Shown: piece by piece, positions 7,443 to 14,694 of the stretch
How positions within the stretch are numbered: position 1 is the first letter of the stretch
Layout: the number at the start of each line of letters is the position of its first letter
From: an uncultured Prochlorococcus sp.
Lineage (GTDB): Bacteria; Cyanobacteriota; Cyanobacteriia; PCC-6307; Cyanobiaceae
DNA: 18,591 nucleotides
Direction of reading: 5' to 3'
Assembly: GCA_902600395.1 (NCBI GenBank)
Contig: CACKJL010000016.1
Coordinates: 1 to 18,591 of the forward strand
The notes under the pieces: generated by a model
What the model saw: the letters and a program-made list of their open reading frames with translations, nothing else
Told to the model about the DNA's origin: nothing
Database searches by the model: none
Position numbers and translations under genes: made by a program

Positions 7443-10199
7443 ATGAAAGAGATGAATGATCAATTATCTTTAGAGAATTATTCACCTTTTGAAGTAGAGA
7501 AAAAGTGGCAAGAAAAATGGGAAAGTCTAAAGGCGTTTAGTCCTAACCCTGAGGATGATGGTGAGCCTTTTTGTATTGTTATTCCGCCACCAAATGTAAC
7601 TGGATCTTTGCATATGGGGCATGCATTTAATACGGCTTTGATAGATGTTGTAGTACGTTTTCAAAGACTTTTAGGTAAGAATGTTTTGTGCTTACCAGGA
7701 ACTGATCATGCTTCAATAGCTGTTCAAACTATTCTTGAAAAACAATTAAAAAGTGAAGGCAAAACAAGCGAGGATATTGGAAGAGATGAATTTCTTAAAA
7801 GAGCATGGAGATGGAAAGAACAAAGTGGTGGAAGAATAGTTTCTCAATTAAAAAGGATAGGATATTCAGTTGACTGGACTAGAGAAAGATTTACTCTAGA
7901 TCAAAAATTAAATGAAGCAGTTATTGAGGCTTTTAATATTCTCTATAAAAAGAATTTAATTTATAGAGGCGAATATTTAGTTAATTGGTGCCCTGAATCT
8001 CAATCTGCCGTAAGTGATCTTGAAGTTGAAATGCAAGAAGTAAATGGTCATTTATGGCATTTTAAATACCCCTTAATTTCTGAAAGTGGTGAACAGTTAG
8101 ATAAGTACTTAGAAGTTGCAACAACAAGACCAGAAACTCTTTTGGGCGATACTGCTGTGGCAGTTAATCCTGATGATGATAGATATAAAGAATTGATTGG
8201 TGTCAAAGTAAAAGTACCTTTCGTTGATAGAGAAATACCTATTATCGCTGATTCACATGTTGATAAAGAGTTTGGTACTGGTTGTGTAAAGGTTACTCCA
8301 GCCCATGATCCAAATGATTTTGCAATAGGAAAAAGGCATAATTTAAAACAGATTAATGTAATGAACAAAGATGGAACTTTAAATATTAATGCAGGTATTT
8401 TTCAAAATTTAGATAGATATGAGGCTAGAAAGAAAATTATCAAAGAATTGGATAATTTAGGCCTTTTGACAAAGATAGAGGATTATAAACATACTGTTCC
8501 TTTTTCTGATAGAGGTAAGGTTCCAATTGAACCTTTATTGTCAACACAATGGTTTTTGAAAATGGATGATATATCACAAGGATGTCTTAATGAAATTGGT
8601 TCTAAAAAACCATCGTTTATCCCTCCACGCTGGGAGAAAGTTTATAAGGATTGGTTGGAGAATATTAATGATTGGTGTATCAGTCGTCAATTATGGTGGG
8701 GACACCAAATACCAGCATGGTACGTTTTAGATGAATCTCAAGACTCAATAGAACAAAATACTCCATATATCGTTGCAAGAAATGAACAAGATGCCTTATT
8801 TGAAGCTAATAAAAAATTTGGATTAAATATTAAATTGGTTCGTGATAAGGATGTTTTGGATACATGGTTTTCAAGTGGTTTATGGCCTTTTTCAACCCTT
8901 GGTTGGCCAAATACAAATGATCCGGATTTTAAAAAATGGTATCCAAATAATGTTCTTGTTACTGGTTTCGATATTATTTTCTTCTGGGTGGCAAGAATGA
9001 CAATGATGGGGAATACCTTTACAAATAATATTCCTTTTAAGGATGTCTATATTCATGGTCTAGTTCGAGATGAAAATAATAAAAAGATGAGTAAAAGTTC
9101 AGGTAATGGTATTGATCCAATACTATTAATTGATAAATATGGTTCTGATGCTCTACGATTTGCTTTAATTCGAGAAGTTGCAGGCGCTGGACAAGATATC
9201 CGGCTTGATTTTGATAGGAAAAAAGATACGTCTTCAACTGTTGAAGCTTCAAGAAATTTTGCGAATAAATTATGGAATGCAACTAAATTTGTGTTAATTA
9301 ATAAAACTTCTAATAATAATTATTCGCTTAATGAGAGTGATGAAACTTCTTTAGAGTTATGTGATAAGTGGATTTTATCGAAATTGAATCAAGTAAATAT
9401 AAAAGTCGCTGCTTTGTTGAAAGAATATAAATTGGGAGAATCTGCGAAACTTTTATATGAATTTACGTGGAATGATTATTGTGACTGGTATGTAGAATTT
9501 GCTAAACAAAGGTTTAATAATAAAGAGACTAATAATAGACAAATATCTGAAAAGGTTTTAATCAAAGTGCTCAATGATATTTTGGTGATGATTCATCCTT
9601 TTATGCCGCACATTACTGAAGAACTTTGGCATGTACTTCAACTTAAATCAGATAAAGAATTATTATCTCTTCAAAAATGGCCAACCCAAGAAAATAAATT
9701 TGTTGATAATAAGCTTGATAATTCCTTTCAACAACTCTTTGAAATTATTAGATTGATTAGAAATTTGAGAGCTGAATTAGGCCTCAAGCCATCAGAAAAA
9801 GTTCCTGTTTACTTGATTTCAGATAATGATGAATTGATTGATTTTCTAAAAATTTTAGTTGATGATATTCAAACCTTAACTAAATCTTCTGAAGTATTTA
9901 TTTTTAAATCTAATGCTGTTGATAAAAAAGAGTTTGCTAAATCTTTTTCTGGGATAATTAGTGATTTAGAGGTTTACTTACCTTTTCAGGATTTTGTAAA
10001 TATAGATGCATTAAAGGAAAGGTTAAACAAGGATTTAAAAAAGGTGACTATTGAGTTAGATAATTTAAATAAGAGATTATCTAATAAAAATTTCGTGGAT
10101 AAGGCTCCAAAAGATATTGTTGATGAATGCAGATTTAAATTAAATGAGGGTTCGGTACAAATGGAGAGAATTACAAAAAAACTTGAACTTTTGAATTGA
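7443..10199 (+). CDS. valS: Valyl-tRNA synthetase
   Basis: This class I enzyme charges tRNA-Val and edits misactivated threonine. Counting from the ATG at 7443 it has 918 residues. The HIGH motif is HMGH at 57-60 within PPPNVTGSLHMGH. The editing domain contains TTRPETLLGDTAVAVNP, then WWGHQIPAWY, and the KMSKS loop is intact at 548-552. The anticodon-binding helical domain includes LYEFTWNDYCDWY, and the last 60 residues form the valS C-terminal coiled coil (LKERLNKDLKKVTIELDNL). A TTG six bases upstream (7437) and an ATG at 7452 are alternative starts, and none has a clear ribosome site. A tRNA-Val gene lies about 450 bases upstream on the same strand. The DedA-like gene starts two bases after the stop, so they are likely cotranscribed. 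Confidence 0.97.
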   Translation: MKEMNDQLSLENYSPFEVEKKWQEKWESLKAFSPNPEDDGEPFCIVIPPPNVTGSLHMGHAFNTALIDVVVRFQRLLGKNVLCLPGTDHASIAVQTILEKQLKSEGKTSEDIGRDEFLKRAWRWKEQSGGRIVSQLKRIGYSVDWTRERFTLDQKLNEAVIEAFNILYKKNLIYRGEYLVNWCPESQSAVSDLEVEMQEVNGHLWHFKYPLISESGEQLDKYLEVATTRPETLLGDTAVAVNPDDDRYKELIGVKVKVPFVDREIPIIADSHVDKEFGTGCVKVTPAHDPNDFAIGKRHNLKQINVMNKDGTLNINAGIFQNLDRYEARKKIIKELDNLGLLTKIEDYKHTVPFSDRGKVPIEPLLSTQWFLKMDDISQGCLNEIGSKKPSFIPPRWEKVYKDWLENINDWCISRQLWWGHQIPAWYVLDESQDSIEQNTPYIVARNEQDALFEANKKFGLNIKLVRDKDVLDTWFSSGLWPFSTLGWPNTNDPDFKKWYPNNVLVTGFDIIFFWVARMTMMGNTFTNNIPFKDVYIHGLVRDENNKKMSKSSGNGIDPILLIDKYGSDALRFALIREVAGAGQDIRLDFDRKKDTSSTVEASRNFANKLWNATKFVLINKTSNNNYSLNESDETSLELCDKWILSKLNQVNIKVAALLKEYKLGESAKLLYEFTWNDYCDWYVEFAKQRFNNKETNNRQISEKVLIKVLNDILVMIHPFMPHITEELWHVLQLKSDKELLSLQKWPTQENKFVDNKLDNSFQQLFEIIRLIRNLRAELGLKPSEKVPVYLISDNDELIDFLKILVDDIQTLTKSSEVFIFKSNAVDKKEFAKSFSGIISDLEVYLPFQDFVNIDALKERLNKDLKKVTIELDNLNKRLSNKNFVDKAPKDIVDECRFKLNEGSVQMERITKKLELLN

Positions 10200-10201
10200 G
10201 A

Positions 10202-10798
10202 ATGAATATATTTCTTGAAAATATTTATAGTTTATCTTTTTTTTTTAATACTGGAATTGGGATATTTTCGTTTGTTTGCATTTATATTTTAATTGTTTTA
10301 TTAATACTCCCAGCTTCTTGGTTATCTTTATTATCAGGTTTTTTATATGGCTCATATTTAGGATCAATTATCGTTTTTTTCTCCGCTTCCTTAGGAGCAT
10401 CAGTTGCTTTTTTTGTATCAAAAAGTTTTTTTGCAAAAAAGCTAAAAAATCTTTTTAGTCGTTATCCAAAATTAAGTGTTATGGAAAAAGTAGTAGAAAA
10501 AGGCGGACTTAAATTAATTTTTTTAGCAAGATTATCTCCGATATTTCCCTTCAGTATTCTTAATTATTTTTATGGTTTGAATAATGTTAAATTTAGAGAT
10601 TTCGCTATTGGTCTTCTTGGAATAATTCCAGGAACTTTTCTTTATTGTTCAATAGGTAGCTTGGCAAAAAATATTCAGGAGCTAAAAAATGTCCAATCCC
10701 CAAATAACTTATATATGACTATCGTTGGAATTATTTCAACTTTTTTAGTTGTATATTTCTCAGCTAAATATTCCAGGGAATATTTTGAAAAATCCTAA
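10202..10798 (+). CDS. TVP38/TMEM64 (VTT/DedA-like) integral membrane protein
   Basis: This 198-residue protein is strongly hydrophobic with about five or six membrane segments (near 15-36, 42-62, 57-77, 105-124, 132-156 and 170-187). The family marks are GFLYG (46-50), and RLSPIFPFSILNYFYGL beginning at Arg110, followed by GIIPGTFLYCSIGSL. VTT-domain proteins are membrane proteins, several tied to lipid scrambling or membrane homeostasis in other organisms; no specific job can be read here. I prefer the ATG at 10202, two bases past the valS stop, to the TTG at 10196, which would overlap valS. Its stop is four bases from that of the small convergent ORF on the other strand. Confidence 0.85.
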   Translation: MNIFLENIYSLSFFFNTGIGIFSFVCIYILIVLLILPASWLSLLSGFLYGSYLGSIIVFFSASLGASVAFFVSKSFFAKKLKNLFSRYPKLSVMEKVVEKGGLKLIFLARLSPIFPFSILNYFYGLNNVKFRDFAIGLLGIIPGTFLYCSIGSLAKNIQELKNVQSPNNLYMTIVGIISTFLVVYFSAKYSREYFEKS

Positions 10799-10802
10799 GA
10801 AT

Positions 10803-10955
10803 TTACTCTTTAATATTCCAATCTCTAATAGATGCAATTAAGATAAACCACAAAAGCCTTAATTTACCTAGTAGAGTTTTGTTGGCTTCTAATTCGATAT
10901 ATTTTGCTTGTCCACAAGGTGTTTTTATGAAGTTGAAAACTGTTTTCTTCGTCAT
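10803..10955 (-). CDS. Small 50-residue hypothetical protein
   Basis: An intact frame of 50 codons plus TAA runs from the ATG at 10955. It begins MTKKTVFNFIKTPCGQAKY and ends RDWNIKE. The middle is charged (KYIELEANK) and the last third holds LGKLRLLWFILIASI, which could be a short membrane segment or amphipathic helix. A purine-rich AGAGAGA lies three bases before the ATG and a TATAAAAT box about 35 bases before it. It fills an otherwise empty 274-base gap between two convergent units, and its stop is four bases from that of the membrane protein gene. Small genes are common in picocyanobacteria. I do not recognise the family, and conservation in related strains would decide whether it is real. 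Confidence 0.55.
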   Translation of the reverse strand: MTKKTVFNFIKTPCGQAKYIELEANKTLLGKLRLLWFILIASIRDWNIKE

Positions 10956-10989
10956 AAGTCTCTCTAAAAGTCCTAATAATTATTCTTAC

Positions 10990-10997
10990 ATTTTATA
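10990..10997 (-). promoter_or_regulatory. Candidate -10 box for the 50-residue ORF
   Basis: The minus strand reads GGCTATAAAAT here, 34 bases before the ORF's ATG, giving an extended -10-like element with a leader of about 28 bases. There is no recognisable -35. In this A+T-rich DNA the match is only suggestive. Confidence 0.3.
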
Positions 10998-11022
10998 GCC
11001 AAGATTTTTAGTTTTTTTACTT

Positions 11023-11054
11023 AAAAACCACATTTTTCATTGACTACTTTGTGG
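11023..11054 (-). terminator. Possible weak terminator behind the DNA ligase gene
   Basis: On the minus strand CCACA and TGTGG (11054-11050 and 11032-11028) pair around a 17-base loop, followed by TTTTT, 19 bases past the ligase stop. The stem is only five pairs, so it is a weak candidate. It is at the right place to separate the ligase transcript from the small ORF downstream. Confidence 0.3.
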
Positions 11055-11072
11055 AATATTATTTTTCAAAAT

Positions 11073-12401
11073 TTAAACTTTTTCTCCAGCTTTAAATCCT
11101 CTAAAGCATTTGAATCTCGGAAACCTCAGACTAAAAGCTACCCCATCCTTGGATTTAGTTTTAGCATCAGCTCTGATTTCTACAAGTTGACCAATAAGTT
11201 GATTCCTTTTTGACCAATATTCTTCACGTTGGATATCACTAAATCCGCTTCCACAACTAAGACTGTATTCATGCCCATCATCTTCACCTTCTACTAGTAC
11301 AGCTCCTAGTCTACCTTTATTGCGACCTGTGCCTTCCTCAACAGATACAACCTTTAAGGTGACTTCAATGAAAGGTTTTGCTTTTAACCAACTGTGTGTT
11401 CTTTTACATTCATACATTGCATCAGGATCTTTAATCATTACTCCTTCATATCCACCCTCTACAGCAGATTTATTCAGCTCTACAAATCTTTTTTGTCCTT
11501 CAGTAGTGTCGAGGTCTACATTTTCCCAGTCAAGTGTTTTTATATGTCTAAGAAGTAAAGAATTTTTTGCTACCCATTCTTTTACTAATAAACTTCTTGC
11601 AGTTTGACTAGTGTTCCATCGTCCTTTTTGGAAATCTTCAAGGGGACATAAATCAAATAGATGTAGAACTGCGTCTTTTGTTTGTTTGCCATCTTTTCTA
11701 TGAACCTGTTTCATTAAATCCTGAAAGTTAGCGCTCATTACTTCACCATCTAGAACTAAGTCATGAGGTGCAGGATCTTCTCTTAAGACGTTTTCTATTT
11801 CTGAAATAATATGACCAAAATTATGGAATTGTTTCCCATTACGAGAAAACATTTCTACTTTATTTTTCCTAATAATAGTTAAGACACGCACACCATCTAA
11901 TTTGATTTCGATTTGCTTTTTCCCTATCATTTTTTTTTCATGATTTGCACTGTCATGAGCTAAAGGACAAGAAAAAATAGGAATCGCATATTTGGGAAAT
12001 TTCTTGGCTATCTTATTGATTGTTTTTTCAGATACACCACATCTAAGATCTTTAATTAAAACTCGTCTATAAAAACCATTCCACTCTTCTTTAGTGGCAG
12101 ATTCCATAGCCGTAATAATTGCATCGCGCGCAGCGTGACCAGTAAGTTTTCTTTGAATAAGCTTATTTGCTAATGCCCTAAAATCTTTCCATAAAAAATG
12201 TTGACTTTTTTCGTTATCTTTTTCAGGAACAATTTTTACACCAAAAGTTACCAACGGATCAAGTGCCATACGGATGCCCTCAAAAAAATCATCTAGACCT
12301 AGTTCCATTGCTTCTGAGATGATTTTTTCTTTATCTAATCTACTTGGGTGTAATTCTAGTTGATGTATTATTTCTTCTTTAAACAATTCTTTTTGCCTCA
12401 C
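11073..12401 (-). CDS. ATP-dependent DNA ligase, phage type
   Basis: It seals nicks in duplex DNA through an enzyme-AMP intermediate. All nucleotidyltransferase motifs are seen in 442 residues: motif I EIKLDGVR with the nucleophile Lys167, FSRNG (186-190), motif III LVLDGEV around Asp218-Glu220, motif IIIa HLFDLCP (247-253), motif IV EGVMIK (319-324) and motif V WLKAKP (338-343). A C-terminal OB domain ends SLRFPRF. A 150-residue helical N-terminal domain with EGIRMALDPLVTFGVK resembles phage ligases of the T4/T7-type superfamily rather than bacterial LigB, LigC or LigD, and no extra nuclease or polymerase domain is fused. The start is GTG at 12401, nine bases after the upstream gene. Cyanobacteria normally depend on NAD-dependent LigA, so this is likely an acquired extra ligase. 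Base composition is not clearly different from neighbours. Confidence 0.93.
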   Translation of the reverse strand: MRQKELFKEEIIHQLELHPSRLDKEKIISEAMELGLDDFFEGIRMALDPLVTFGVKIVPEKDNEKSQHFLWKDFRALANKLIQRKLTGHAARDAIITAMESATKEEWNGFYRRVLIKDLRCGVSEKTINKIAKKFPKYAIPIFSCPLAHDSANHEKKMIGKKQIEIKLDGVRVLTIIRKNKVEMFSRNGKQFHNFGHIISEIENVLREDPAPHDLVLDGEVMSANFQDLMKQVHRKDGKQTKDAVLHLFDLCPLEDFQKGRWNTSQTARSLLVKEWVAKNSLLLRHIKTLDWENVDLDTTEGQKRFVELNKSAVEGGYEGVMIKDPDAMYECKRTHSWLKAKPFIEVTLKVVSVEEGTGRNKGRLGAVLVEGEDDGHEYSLSCGSGFSDIQREEYWSKRNQLIGQLVEIRADAKTKSKDGVAFSLRFPRFKCFRGFKAGEKV

Positions 12402-12410
12402 AAGAAATTT

Positions 12411-12830
12411 TTAATTCACTTTTGCTATTCTGTCTATTTTCCAATCATTGTCAGTTTTTGCGAAAGTAAAATCTAATGGGAGCTCATCTTGTTTATCTTC
12501 TGATTTTAAATTTAAAGTTATTATGATTTGATCTTCTTGGACTCTAGGTCGTCCTGATTTTAAATTTCTATATTTATTGAGGTTTAAACTAGCTAAAAAT
12601 TTAAGAAAGTCTTGGCGCTTTACATGAGTTTTATAAGTTTTTGTAGTTAAACCATATGCTGCATCAATTCTGCCAGCAGCTATTTGATCAAAAAACTTTC
12701 TTACTAATGGATTAATGCCTCTGGCGCTTATAACTAATTTGACTGCATTAAAAGTCCAAAAAGAAACTAGTACAGCTCCGCCAACTAATAATGCTTTAAT
12801 TCCGATATCTTTAACTAGTGTTGCATCCAT
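12411..12830 (-). CDS. Membrane-anchored NTF2-like protein, unknown function
   Basis: This 139-residue protein begins with one hydrophobic segment (about 11-34, IKALLVGGAVLVSFWTFNAV) and no clear cleavage site, so it is probably a single-pass anchor. The rest looks like a small NTF2/SnoaL-like cone domain: a helical start (NPLVRKFFDQIAAGRIDAAY, 40-59), a second helix with RQDFLKFLASL, and beta strands ending DNDWKIDRIAKVN. Such domains often sit in the periplasm or on the membrane and bind ligands or partners, but no active site is visible. It precedes the ligase by nine bases and probably shares its transcript. The functional link may be nil. It is divergent from the SprT-like gene across 85 bases. 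The fold call is from pattern only. Confidence 0.7.
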   Translation of the reverse strand: MDATLVKDIGIKALLVGGAVLVSFWTFNAVKLVISARGINPLVRKFFDQIAAGRIDAAYGLTTKTYKTHVKRQDFLKFLASLNLNKYRNLKSGRPRVQEDQIIITLNLKSEDKQDELPLDFTFAKTDNDWKIDRIAKVN

Positions 12831-12872
12831 GTTAATTTGAGTTTTTTATTACTTTAAGAAAAGAAATCATTT

Positions 12873-12900
12873 TTGATGGCTTTTTTTGTCAAAATAATAC
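12873..12900 (+). promoter_or_regulatory. Possible promoter for the SprT-like gene
   Basis: TTGATG (12873-12878) and TAATAC (12895-12900) are 16 bases apart, upstream of the ATG at 12916. The implied leader would be only about 9 bases. The 85-base divergent region must hold promoters for both flanking genes; this is the best pair I can see on the plus strand. Confidence 0.25.
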
Positions 12901-12915
12901 TAATTTTAATCCATA

Positions 12916-13443
12916 ATGCCTGTAATTCCTCTTTTACCTTTATTTCATAGATTTAATAGCCAATATTTTGAAAATTCTTTAACGGTTAATAATCACCCTC
13001 TAGTAAAAGTTAGATGGAGTGATAATAGATTAAAAACTACTGCTGGTTTTTATAAAAGAAAACGTATTAATGGTTTTATAGATTCTGAAATTATCTTATC
13101 GAAACCTATTTTGAGTAAATTATCTAATAGTGAAATAAACAGTACTTTATGTCATGAAATGATTCATGCATGGGTAGATAGGATATTAAAGAAAAATGAG
13201 ATACATGGTCCAAATTTCCTAGAAAAGATGCATGAAATTAATTCAAAAGAGAAGAATTTTCAAATTGCTGTAAGGCACTCATTTCCTGTAGAAAGGAGAG
13301 AATTAAAATGTATAGGAACTTGTCAACATTGTGGGGAGAAATTTTTTTATAGAAAAAGAATAAAAAATATAGCCTGTAAAAAATGTTGTGTAAATTTCTT
13401 TAATGGATCATGGAATAAAAAGTGTTTAATTTTGTTTGATTAG
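12916..13443 (+). CDS. SprT-like zinc metalloprotease-family protein
   Basis: The 175-residue protein carries the gluzincin signature CHEMIHAW with His80, Glu81 and His84, and the third ligand His97 in HGPNF. A C-terminal zinc ribbon follows, with Cys136-x2-Cys139 and Cys154-x2-Cys157. This is the SprT arrangement; the related eukaryotic protein SPRTN degrades proteins crosslinked to DNA. Bacterial members are less studied, so a role in DNA-protein crosslink repair is inference. The ATG at 12916 gives the usual short N-terminal helix (FHRFNSQYFENSL). It is divergent from the NTF2-like/ligase pair and is followed 84 bases later by the charged unknown gene on the same strand. Both zinc sites are complete, so it should be active. 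Confidence 0.88.
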   Translation: MPVIPLLPLFHRFNSQYFENSLTVNNHPLVKVRWSDNRLKTTAGFYKRKRINGFIDSEIILSKPILSKLSNSEINSTLCHEMIHAWVDRILKKNEIHGPNFLEKMHEINSKEKNFQIAVRHSFPVERRELKCIGTCQHCGEKFFYRKRIKNIACKKCCVNFFNGSWNKKCLILFD

Positions 13444-13493
13444 AAATAAATAGATGTGTTTTTGTTTCTATCTTTGGAATTATTTATTTTTTT
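13444..13493 (+). terminator. Weak candidate terminator after the SprT-like gene
   Basis: AAATAAATA (13444-13452) and TATTTATTT (13481-13489) are exact reverse complements over a 28-base loop, and the second arm runs into a T tract (to 13493). The stem has no G-C pair, so it would be unstable and may be chance. Confidence 0.2.
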
Positions 13494-13527
13494 AATGTAA
13501 TTTATATTTTAAAAAGAACAATAATTT

Positions 13528-14091
13528 ATGGATTCAAGGAGAATTAGAAATCTTAGAAATAGTTTTGATAGAAATATAGTTGATAAACAAGTTGATAAAA
13601 TTTTTGAAACTGGTAGACAATTCGTTGATGGAGTATCTGGTGCTAGGCCAGGTAAAAGAAGGAACTCAGATTTTCAAGGAATAACAAGTAAGGGTGTTAA
13701 AAAAGTAGGAAGATGGGTATCTGAAAAAGTGGATTTATTTTTTGATGAAGAAAATGATGATTGGAATGATGAGAATTTTTACGATGACACTAGCGATATT
13801 AAGACATTTTCCAGAAAATCAAATTCTTATGAATCTACTACAAAGCATTCAAAAAGACCTTTAGAAGCAATCTCTTTAAGGCAACCAAAAAATTTGCAGA
13901 CAACTGAGCAAAAAAAATTACCTTATGTTAAAGAGAGTAAGGACGAAGATTGGCCAGATGAAATGGATTTCAAAGTTGAAAGATGGCAAAGAGCTTCAGA
14001 AAATGAGAATAATACTTCGAGAGATCAATCAATCCAACAAGTTCAATCAAAATCAAGAAATCTTCCCAGATCAAGAAGAAGAAGAGTATAG
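13528..14091 (+). CDS. Charged low-complexity protein of unknown function
   Basis: I do not recognise a named family. The 187 residues lack hydrophobic segments and look largely disordered. The N-terminal third is basic and possibly helical (RRIRNLRNSFDRNIVDKQVDKI, with KGVKKVGRWVSEKVDLFF at about 55-72). An acidic tract follows (DEENDDWNDENFYDD, 73-87). Two motifs look like conserved islands in otherwise loose sequence: KRPLEAISLRQP (109-120) and DEDWPDEMDF with VERWQR (139-155). The tail is very basic (RSRRRRV). Alternating basic and acidic parts suit a nucleic-acid or complex-binding scaffold, but that is speculation. The ATG at 13528 has a TATATT box 20 bases upstream. The last 21 bases overlap the convergent chorismate lyase gene. 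Confidence 0.75.
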   Translation: MDSRRIRNLRNSFDRNIVDKQVDKIFETGRQFVDGVSGARPGKRRNSDFQGITSKGVKKVGRWVSEKVDLFFDEENDDWNDENFYDDTSDIKTFSRKSNSYESTTKHSKRPLEAISLRQPKNLQTTEQKKLPYVKESKDEDWPDEMDFKVERWQRASENENNTSRDQSIQQVQSKSRNLPRSRRRRV

Positions 14092-14613
14092 TTTGGTAAA
14101 TTCTTTAATTCCTGAATAACCCAGTAAAGTTTCTAAATTAGGATTGAAAACCTCCCTTATAATCGTTAAGGGTTTTTTGTCTCGAAAAAATCTGTAATTT
14201 CTTGACCAGAATGGACCTTTAAAGGAAAATTGATCTTCTAACCATTTTGCATTGACAAGTGAAATACGATCAACTTCTCTAAATAATTCTGATCTGTCTT
14301 GTGTCAAATTCTTCCAAATTGGCTCTTCTTTGGCTTTTAAATTTTCACTCACTTGATCAGCATTCCACCAACTTTCTGCCCATGCTAGGTATTTATTATT
14401 GCTTTTGATCCATACTTGTCTTCTAATTAAAGGGCCATTTAACTGATTCAATTCTGTAGGGCCTTCTTGAGTGGATAGAGGATCTAATTGCATTGAAATT
14501 AATTTAATTTTTGTCTCTTGATTAGTTAAAAGCTGCAGATGTCTAGTTGGACTTCCATCCCCAAGCAGCATTAATTTCCATGGACCAGATATTTTTGGTA
14601 GTGAATTCTTCAC
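14071..14613 (-). CDS. Chorismate pyruvate-lyase, cyanobacterial DUF98 type
   Basis: This family cleaves chorismate to 4-hydroxybenzoate and pyruvate, supplying the head group of plastoquinone in cyanobacteria. Motifs counted from the GTG at 14613 (180 residues) are GDGSPTRHL (18-26), GPLIRRQVW (60-68), AESWWN (79-84), PIW, GPFWSRNYRFF (133-143) and PLTIIREVFNP (148-158). Arg65 and Glu154 are likely the catalytic pair seen in UbiC. The start is doubtful: the frame stays open for 27 more codons back to the mnmG stop, and this part (LFNSPKILWEEKAS) looks coding, yet it contains no ATG, GTG or TTG. CTG at 14676 would give 201 residues. It is the last gene of the rplI-dnaB-mnmG strand, in the same reading phase as mnmG. 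The final residues YSSSS come from the overlap with the convergent gene. Confidence 0.88.
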   Translation of the reverse strand: MKNSLPKISGPWKLMLLGDGSPTRHLQLLTNQETKIKLISMQLDPLSTQEGPTELNQLNGPLIRRQVWIKSNNKYLAWAESWWNADQVSENLKAKEEPIWKNLTQDRSELFREVDRISLVNAKWLEDQFSFKGPFWSRNYRFFRDKKPLTIIREVFNPNLETLLGYSGIKEFTKLYSSSS

Positions 14614-14694
14614 TAAAAAATTAGAGGCTTTTTCTTCCCATAAAATTTTTGGAGAGTTAAAAAGTTTCTTATTCAGTGCTCTGACGGAGTGCTT

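Noticed and set aside
9037..9282. 81-codon minus-strand ORF in valS
   Set aside because: Antisense to the KMSKS region of valS; composition is repetitive Q/Y/L/H expected of a shadow frame.
10927..10998. Short plus-strand ORF (MKLKTVFF..., 23 codons) antisense to the start of the 50-residue ORF
   Set aside because: Too short, no upstream signals, and it overlaps the better-supported minus-strand ORF.
11073..12401. Foreign base composition of the ligase gene
   Set aside because: Sampled lines of the ligase gene (30-47% G+C) overlap those of aspS and dnaB (32-40%), so composition alone gives no evidence of recent transfer.
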